From Lentzea sp. (GTDB lineage: Bacteria; Actinomycetota; Actinomycetes; Mycobacteriales; Pseudonocardiaceae), in the NCBI GenBank assembly GCA_030146905.1, contig JASLAV010000953.1, positions 1-11,030 of the forward strand: DNA of 11,030 nucleotides. The letters run 5' to 3'. Below the pieces are notes generated by a model, which worked only from the letters and a program-made list of their open reading frames with translations, was not told the origin of the DNA and searched no databases. Of this stretch, positions 6,270 through 11,030 are shown piece by piece (the first letter of the stretch is position 1; the number at the start of each line of letters is the position of its first letter). A program made the translations under genes and the position numbers.

Positions 6270-7204
6270 TCGGCCCCATCGACTCCTCGCGGGTCCCCCG
6301 CTACGCCGGCCCTGCGACCTTCGCCCGGCTGCCCCGCCTCGACCAGGTGGCGCACGCGGACGTGGCGGTGGTGGGGGTCCCGTTCGACACGGGCGTCTCG
6401 TACCGGCCAGGAGCGCGGTTCGCGCCCTCGGCGGTGCGGGAGGCGTCCCGGCTGCTGCGGCCCTACAACCCCGGGCTGGACGTGTCGCCGTTCGAGCGCG
6501 TCCAGGTCGCGGACGGCGGGGACATCGCGGTCAACCCGTTCCACATCGGCTCGGCGATCGAGACGATCGAGGCGGAGGCGTCCGGTCTCCAGCGCGACGG
6601 CACCCGGCTGGTGACGATCGGCGGTGACCACACGATCGCGTTGCCGCTGCTGCGGGCGGTGTCGCGGATCCACGGACCGGTGGCGTTGCTGCACTTCGAC
6701 GCGCACCTCGACACGTGGGACACGTACTTCGGCGAGCCGTACACGCACGGCACCCCGTTCCGCCGCGCGGTCGAGGAAGGGATCCTGGACACGTCCGCGA
6801 TCTCGCACATCGGCACGCGGGGACCGCTGTACGGCAAGAAGGACCTGGAGGACGACCGGCGGCTCGGGTTCGGGATCGTGACGTCGTCGGACGTGATGCG
6901 GCGGGGCGTCGACGAGACCGTGGACGCGGTGCGGCAGCGGATCGGGACGCGACCGTTGTACGTGTCGATCGACATCGACGTGCTGGACCCGGCGCACGCG
7001 CCCGGCACCGGGACGCCCGAGGCGGGTGGGATGACCTCTCGCGAGCTGCTGGAGATCGTGCGGGGGCTGCGGGGGCTCGACCTGGTGGGCGCGGACGTGG
7101 TGGAGGTCGCCCCTGCTTACGACCATGCCGACATCACCTCTGTGGCAGCCTCGCACCTGACTTACGACCTCGTCAGTCTGCTGGCGTTGAAGGAGGATCT
7201 TTGA
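6266..7204 (+). CDS. speB: Agmatinase-family ureohydrolase, probable guanidinobutyrase
   Basis: Binuclear Mn2+ enzyme of the arginase/agmatinase superfamily, 312 residues, which hydrolyses a guanidino group to release urea. All six metal ligands are present: H122 (GGDHTI), D145, H147 and D149 (FDAHLDTW), D236 and D238 ([19 protein letters not shown]). The latter motif and the length are typical of the agmatinase, guanidinobutyrase and guanidinopropionase group, not arginase. speB is the family symbol. The neighbours (AruI-like decarboxylase and aldehyde dehydrogenase) would produce 4-guanidinobutanoate, so a GbuA-like reaction giving GABA plus urea is the best fit. Agmatine to putrescine is the main alternative; no arginine decarboxylase or putrescine-using enzyme is seen nearby. 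The GTG at 6266 overlaps the transporter stop (GTGA), with GGAGGAGG at 6251-6258 as ribosome site. Translationally coupled. Confidence 0.9.
   Translation: MIGPIDSSRVPRYAGPATFARLPRLDQVAHADVAVVGVPFDTGVSYRPGARFAPSAVREASRLLRPYNPGLDVSPFERVQVADGGDIAVNPFHIGSAIETIEAEASGLQRDGTRLVTIGGDHTIALPLLRAVSRIHGPVALLHFDAHLDTWDTYFGEPYTHGTPFRRAVEEGILDTSAISHIGTRGPLYGKKDLEDDRRLGFGIVTSSDVMRRGVDETVDAVRQRIGTRPLYVSIDIDVLDPAHAPGTGTPEAGGMTSRELLEIVRGLRGLDLVGADVVEVAPAYDHADITSVAASHLTYDLVSLLALKEDL
7190..7204 (+). promoter_or_regulatory. Ribosome site and TTGA overlap that set the TTG start of the ThDP enzyme
   Basis: AAGGAGG (7190-7196) lies 4 nt before TTG (7201-7203), which overlaps the ureohydrolase stop TGA (7202-7204). 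No ATG or GTG lies near in the right frame, and the protein alignment start ([17 protein letters not shown]) fits this position. It decides the start in favour of TTG. Confidence 0.75.
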
Positions 7205-8811
7205 CTTCCCGCACCGGCGGTGACGTCGTCGTCGAGACGTTGGAGGCGCTCGGCGCGCACACCGTGTTCGGCATCCCCGGCCAGCACGCCTTGGGTCTGT
7301 TCGACGCCCTCCGGCGCTCCGGGCTGCGGTACGTCGGGTCGCGGACCGAGCTCAACGCCGCCTTCGCCGCCGACGGGCACGCACGCGTCACCGGTTCCGT
7401 GACGCCTCTCCTGGTCTCCACCGGGCCCGGCGCGCTGCAGACGTTGGCGGGGTTGCAGGAATCGGCTGCCTCCTCCGCGCCGGTGCTCGGGATCTCGTCG
7501 CAGATCCCGACGGCCGGTCTCGGTGGTGTGCGCGGCGGGTACCTGCACGAGCTGCCCGACCAGCTCGCGTCGTTCCGCGGGGTGGTCAAGCACGCGCGGC
7601 TGGTCCGGCACGTGTCGCAGATCGCGCCGGCGCTGGTGGAGGCGTGGGAGATCGCGATGACCGCGCCGTTCGGGCCGGTGTGGGTGGAGATCCCCCAAGA
7701 CGTGCTGCTCGCGCCCGCATCCGTGCCGCCGGTGACGTCCGTGTCGTGGTCGGCGCGTCCACTGCACCCGCGGGCCGAGCTGGTCGCCGAGGCCGTGCGG
7801 TTGCTGGACGGCGCGTCCCGGCCCGTGGTCCTGGCCGGCGGCGGTGCCTCCGCCGGCGAGCTGCTGGAGCTGGCGGAGAAGCTGCGGGCGCCGGTGGTGA
7901 CGACGTTCGGCGGGAAGGGCAACTTCCCCTGGGAGCACCCGCTCTCCGCGCGGTCGTGGCTGGAGGACCGGCACACCACCACGTTCCTGGCCGACGCGGA
8001 CGTGCTGCTGGTCGTGGGCTCCGGGCTGGGCGAGCTGTCCAGCAACTACCGGACGTTCCGGCCGCGTGGTGCGGTGATCCAGATCGAGGCCGACCTCGGC
8101 AAGATCGAGTCCAACTACCCGGCGCTGGGGATCCACGCCGACGCCCGGCTCGCCCTGCGCGCCCTGGCCTCCGGCGTGGCGGCGCGGGCCGCCGACGGCG
8201 TCGCGGAGCAACGCGTGCGGGACCTGCTGGACCGCGTCCGGGAACGGTTCGCCGGGCAGGAGCTGGACCTGGAGTGGCAGGTGTTGTCGGCACTGCGGTC
8301 GGCGGTTCCGGACGGCACCCCCACGTGCTGGGACATGACGATCCTGGCCTACTGGGCCTGGTCGGCGTGGGATCCGCGTGGTGGCGCGCAGCTCACGGCC
8401 CAGGGTGCCGGTGGTCTCGGCTACGGCCTTCCCGCGGCTCTGGGAGTCGCGGCGGCTGTCGACGGTCCGGTGCTCGCGGTGTCCGGTGACGGCGGCGCGA
8501 TGTACGGGATCTCCGAACTGGCCACGGCCGCCCAGCACGGCTCACGGGTGGTGTGGCTGATCGTCGACGACGGCGGCTACGGCATCCTGCGCGAGTACAT
8601 GACCGACGCGTTCGGCCAGGCCACCGGCACCGAGCTCACCCGCCCGGACTTCGTGGCGCTCGCCGGGGCGTTCGGCGTGCCCGCCACCCGCAGCACGCCC
8701 GAGTCGCTGCACGAGGACCTCGTCAAGGCGTTCGCCTCGGACGGCCCGCACGTCGTGGTGCTGCCGGCGGTGTTGCGCATGTTCGCCCCCACGCACCTGG
8801 AGCACACGTGA
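7201..8811 (+). CDS. ThDP-dependent enzyme, probable 2-ketoarginine (5-guanidino-2-oxopentanoate) decarboxylase, AruI-like
   Basis: Thiamine-diphosphate enzyme of the acetolactate synthase/decarboxylase superfamily, 536 residues, with the usual three domains. The N-terminal PYR domain (about 1-165) has FGIPGQH and the cofactor-activating glutamate E50 ([15 protein letters not shown]). The central domain (about 185-320) includes [11 protein letters not shown]. The C-terminal PP domain has the ThDP/Mg motif G429-D430-G431 and D456-D457-GGYG, where Asp replaces the more common Asn-Asn. No FAD-specific feature or ALS small subunit is seen nearby. In the P. aeruginosa arginine transaminase pathway AruI, of this superfamily, decarboxylates 2-ketoarginine to 4-guanidinobutanal. 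The flanking ureohydrolase and aminoaldehyde-type dehydrogenase would take that product to GABA, so this role is the best inference. Other 2-oxoacid decarboxylase or ligase activities remain possible. TTG start overlaps the upstream stop by 4 bp. Confidence 0.85.
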   Translation: MTSRTGGDVVVETLEALGAHTVFGIPGQHALGLFDALRRSGLRYVGSRTELNAAFAADGHARVTGSVTPLLVSTGPGALQTLAGLQESAASSAPVLGISSQIPTAGLGGVRGGYLHELPDQLASFRGVVKHARLVRHVSQIAPALVEAWEIAMTAPFGPVWVEIPQDVLLAPASVPPVTSVSWSARPLHPRAELVAEAVRLLDGASRPVVLAGGGASAGELLELAEKLRAPVVTTFGGKGNFPWEHPLSARSWLEDRHTTTFLADADVLLVVGSGLGELSSNYRTFRPRGAVIQIEADLGKIESNYPALGIHADARLALRALASGVAARAADGVAEQRVRDLLDRVRERFAGQELDLEWQVLSALRSAVPDGTPTCWDMTILAYWAWSAWDPRGGAQLTAQGAGGLGYGLPAALGVAAAVDGPVLAVSGDGGAMYGISELATAAQHGSRVVWLIVDDGGYGILREYMTDAFGQATGTELTRPDFVALAGAFGVPATRSTPESLHEDLVKAFASDGPHVVVLPAVLRMFAPTHLEHT

Positions 8812-10196
8812 TCGTCGCGAACTTCGTCAACGGCACTTCCGCCGCTTCGCGTGAGACCTCGCCTCTGGTGGACCCGGCGACCGGTGAGGAGTTCGGCCGC
8901 GCCGTCGTCTCGCGTGCCGCCGAGGTCGACGCCGCCGTTCGAGCTGCTGCCCGCGCCTTTCCCGCGTGGTCGCGCACCACTCCCGGCGAACGCCAGCTGG
9001 CGTTGCTGAAGCTCGCGGACCTGCTCGAGACGCGTGCGGACGAGGTCGCCGACGCGGAGGTGCGCGAGACCGGCAAGATCCGCTCGGTCGTGCTGGACGA
9101 GGAGATTCCCCAGTGCGTGGACCAGATCCGGTTCTTCGCCGGTGCCGCCCGCGCCCTGGGCACCGCCGCCGCGGGCGAGTACGTCACCGGCCACACCTCG
9201 TACCAGCGGCGTGAGGCGGTGGGTGTGATCGCGCAGATCACGCCGTGGAACTACCCGCTGATGATGGCCGTGTGGAAGATCGCCCCCGCGCTGGCCGCGG
9301 GCAACACGGTCGTCCTGAAGCCCGCCGACACCACGCCGTCGTCCTCGGTGCTGCTGGCGTCGCTGGCCTCCTCGGTGCTGCCGGCCGGGGTGTTCAACGT
9401 GGTGCTGGGCGACCGCGACACCGGCCGTCTGCTGGTCTCGCACCCGATCCCGGCGATGGTGTCGCTGACCGGCTCGACCCGCGCCGGTGCCGAGGTGGCC
9501 CGCGCCGCCGCCGCGACCGTGAAGCGCACGCACCTCGAACTCGGCGGCAACGCACCGGTCCTGGTGTTCGACGACGTGGACGTACCTGCGGCGGCCGCGG
9601 GAATCGTCGGCGCCGCCTTCTACAACGCGGGCCAGGACTGCACCGCCGCCACCCGCGTGCTCGTGCACTCGGCCGTGCACGACGAGTTCGTCGCGGCGCT
9701 GGTGGACGTGGCGTCCGCGCAGGTTCCCGGCGTGGACTTCGGGCCGTTGAACAGCCAGGCCCAGCTCACCCGCGTGCTCGGCCTGCTCTCCCGCTCCCCC
9801 GGCACCGTCCACTGCGGAGGGAAGCAGCACGGCTCCGCCGGTTTCTTCCTGGAGCCCACCGTGATCTCCGGACTCGACCAGTCCGCGGAACTGGTCCAGG
9901 AGGAGGCCTTCGCACCGGTGATCACCGTGCAGTCGTTCGACTCCGACGACGAGGCCGTGGCGTTGGCCAACGGTGTGCCGCAAGGCCTGGCGTCGTCGAT
10001 CTGGACCCGCGACACCGGCCGGGCCGCGTCACTGACGGCGCGGCTCGGCTTCGGTGTCGTCTGGGTCAACACCCACGGCCTGATCGCGCCCGAGATGCCG
10101 CACGGCGGTTTCGGCGCGTCCGGCTACGGCAAGGACCTGTCACTGCACGGCCTGGAGGACTACACGCGCGTCAAACACGTGATGATCGCGCACTGA
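8808..10196 (+). CDS. Aminobutyraldehyde-type NAD(P)+ aldehyde dehydrogenase, probable 4-guanidinobutanal dehydrogenase
   Basis: Soluble aldehyde dehydrogenase of 462 residues, close to the PatD (gamma-aminobutyraldehyde dehydrogenase) type. Catalytic elements are complete: N148 (ITPWNYPLMMAVWKIAPA), the NAD-binding VSLTGSTRAG, general base E244 (LELGGNAPVLVFDD), nucleophile C278 (FYNAGQDCTAATR) and E366 (EEAFAPV). The C-terminal stretch VWVNTH, EMPHGGFGASGYGKDLSLHG and LEDYTRVKHVM strongly resembles E. coli PatD. In this operon it would oxidise 4-guanidinobutanal, the expected product of the ThDP enzyme, to 4-guanidinobutanoate for the ureohydrolase. 4-Aminobutanal is the alternative substrate. 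The GTG at 8808 overlaps the upstream stop (GTGA), with GGAG at 8799-8802. It is the last gene of the operon; its 3' end overlaps the convergent DUF2236 gene by 26 bp. Confidence 0.93.
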   Translation: MIVANFVNGTSAASRETSPLVDPATGEEFGRAVVSRAAEVDAAVRAAARAFPAWSRTTPGERQLALLKLADLLETRADEVADAEVRETGKIRSVVLDEEIPQCVDQIRFFAGAARALGTAAAGEYVTGHTSYQRREAVGVIAQITPWNYPLMMAVWKIAPALAAGNTVVLKPADTTPSSSVLLASLASSVLPAGVFNVVLGDRDTGRLLVSHPIPAMVSLTGSTRAGAEVARAAAATVKRTHLELGGNAPVLVFDDVDVPAAAAGIVGAAFYNAGQDCTAATRVLVHSAVHDEFVAALVDVASAQVPGVDFGPLNSQAQLTRVLGLLSRSPGTVHCGGKQHGSAGFFLEPTVISGLDQSAELVQEEAFAPVITVQSFDSDDEAVALANGVPQGLASSIWTRDTGRAASLTARLGFGVVWVNTHGLIAPEMPHGGFGASGYGKDLSLHGLEDYTRVKHVMIAH

Positions 10197-10971
10197 GCAT
10201 CGCCCGGTACGGCATCGGGTAGTGCAGCAGACTCGCCGGCACGAACGCGGACATGACCCGGATGGCTCGGATCCAGCGCTTGAGCCGGCGTTCGTCACCG
10301 TCCGTCCACTCCAGACCGAGCTTGTCCCGCAGCTCCGGCGGCAACGTGCCGACGGCGAAGTCCGGCAGCACCTGCGCCGCGACGGGCCGCACCAGCGGCC
10401 AGAGCACGCTCGGCAGGTGTTCGGCACCCGGCGCCTTGCCCGACCGCAGCTCGAACGCCTCCAGCAGACTTCGCACACCGTCGGTGGGCATGAGCTGCGT
10501 GGCCACCACGTCGTCGACGTACTCCCGCAACGCCTCGAGGTCCTCCGGCATGGACCTGATGCCGAGCGCCCGCCCGGTGTCCCGCCACTCCCGGTACAGC
10601 CGCTGCTCGTGGATGGCGGGCAACCGGGGCCGCAGCAACCGGTAGGCCGTGAGCAACGAGTCGAAGCTGGTGGCGTGCACCCACCGGAACAGCTCCTCGT
10701 CCGCGCCGGGGATGGTGGCGTGCCCCCTGATCACCCTCCGCGCCTCCGCGGCGGCCTGCTCACCACCGAACAACCGCAGCTGCGACGAGGTGATCGTCCG
10801 CGTCAGCCGGGCGAACGGATCCGCCCGGTACCCGTCGCGCACCGCGGCGGCGATGACCGGGTGGGCGACTTGCATCAGCACCGCCCGTCCCAGCACCACC
10901 AGCTCGAACCGCGTGTACCAGCCCAGCCGCCACGTCACCGACTCAGGTCCCAGCGTCACAGCCTTGATCAT
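10171..10971 (-). CDS. DUF2236/MpaB-family oxygenase
   Basis: Protein of 266 residues in the DUF2236 family, which includes fungal MpaB and the haem-containing latex-clearing protein Lcp; most bacterial members have no known substrate. Recognisable parts are RAVLMQVAHPVIAAAV (H37), DPFARLTRTITSSQL, RRVIRGHATIPG (H84) and the signature LFRWVHATSFDSLLTAY (H99), followed by LYREWRDTGRALGI. The three histidines are candidate metal or haem ligands by family analogy. No signal peptide is seen, so it is probably cytoplasmic. The ATG at 10971 has GGCGGA directly before it and no well-spaced ribosome site. The 59 bases upstream to the window edge show no clear promoter. It converges on the arginine operon and overlaps the aldehyde dehydrogenase gene by 26 bp; nothing links it to that pathway. 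Confidence 0.88.
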   Translation of the reverse strand: MIKAVTLGPESVTWRLGWYTRFELVVLGRAVLMQVAHPVIAAAVRDGYRADPFARLTRTITSSQLRLFGGEQAAAEARRVIRGHATIPGADEELFRWVHATSFDSLLTAYRLLRPRLPAIHEQRLYREWRDTGRALGIRSMPEDLEALREYVDDVVATQLMPTDGVRSLLEAFELRSGKAPGAEHLPSVLWPLVRPVAAQVLPDFAVGTLPPELRDKLGLEWTDGDERRLKRWIRAIRVMSAFVPASLLHYPMPYRAMLSARSSRV

Positions 10972-11030
10972 TCCGCCAGCCGGGCCTCTCGCGCAGAATT
11001 CGTACCCGAAGGAGTTACGCCGCGCCGGCG

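Noticed and set aside
6715..7200. N-terminal extension of the ThDP enzyme frame into the ureohydrolase gene
   Set aside because: The extension is out-of-frame translation of the ureohydrolase. The AAGGAGG site and family alignment place the start at the TTG at 7201.
7162..9983. Long minus-strand frames (458 and 468 codons) under the ThDP enzyme and aldehyde dehydrogenase genes
   Set aside because: They have Arg/Gly/His-rich compositions with no domain pattern, and lie opposite two genes with complete catalytic motifs.

Overview
The window is high-GC actinobacterial chromosome. GTG and TTG starts, actinobacterial families (DUF4383, the DUF574 methyltransferase family, DUF2236/MpaB) and a Pseudonocardiaceae-like flavour (Lentzea, Saccharothrix, Amycolatopsis type) fit this, but the genus is inferred, not proven. 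I see no insertion sequence, phage gene or CRISPR array.

Left part (1-3430), all on the minus strand. It holds the N-terminal end of arginyl-tRNA synthetase (argS, running off the left edge), an M50-type membrane metallopeptidase with an HEGGH motif, and a four-helix DUF4383 membrane protein behind a stress-sigma-like promoter (GTTT-N16-GGGTA). Next come a decayed stretch with a LuxR-type helix-turn-helix remnant, a shortened DUF574-family SAM-dependent methyltransferase, and tRNA-Glu(CTC). Two strong hairpins lie between the DUF4383 and M50 genes. The 3' part of the M50 gene and the argS leader form a tract almost devoid of T on the plus strand.

Central and right part (3431-10196). A divergently transcribed PucR-family regulator (minus) faces a tightly coupled four-gene plus-strand operon: sodium:solute symporter, agmatinase-family ureohydrolase, ThDP-dependent decarboxylase-like enzyme, and aminobutyraldehyde-type aldehyde dehydrogenase. 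Each junction is a 4-bp overlap (GTGA, TTGA, GTGA). The enzyme set matches the lower arginine transaminase pathway: 2-ketoarginine is decarboxylated to 4-guanidinobutanal (AruI-like), oxidised to 4-guanidinobutanoate (aldehyde dehydrogenase), then hydrolysed to GABA plus urea (guanidinobutyrase). The aminotransferase that would make 2-ketoarginine is not in the window. Two copies of a TGTGCACAAC element in the 82-bp divergent promoter region are the likely binding sites of the PucR regulator.

The right end carries a DUF2236/MpaB-family oxygenase gene (minus) that converges on the operon and overlaps the aldehyde dehydrogenase gene tail-to-tail by 26 bp. Function calls rest on motif recognition and gene context; no database search was run.
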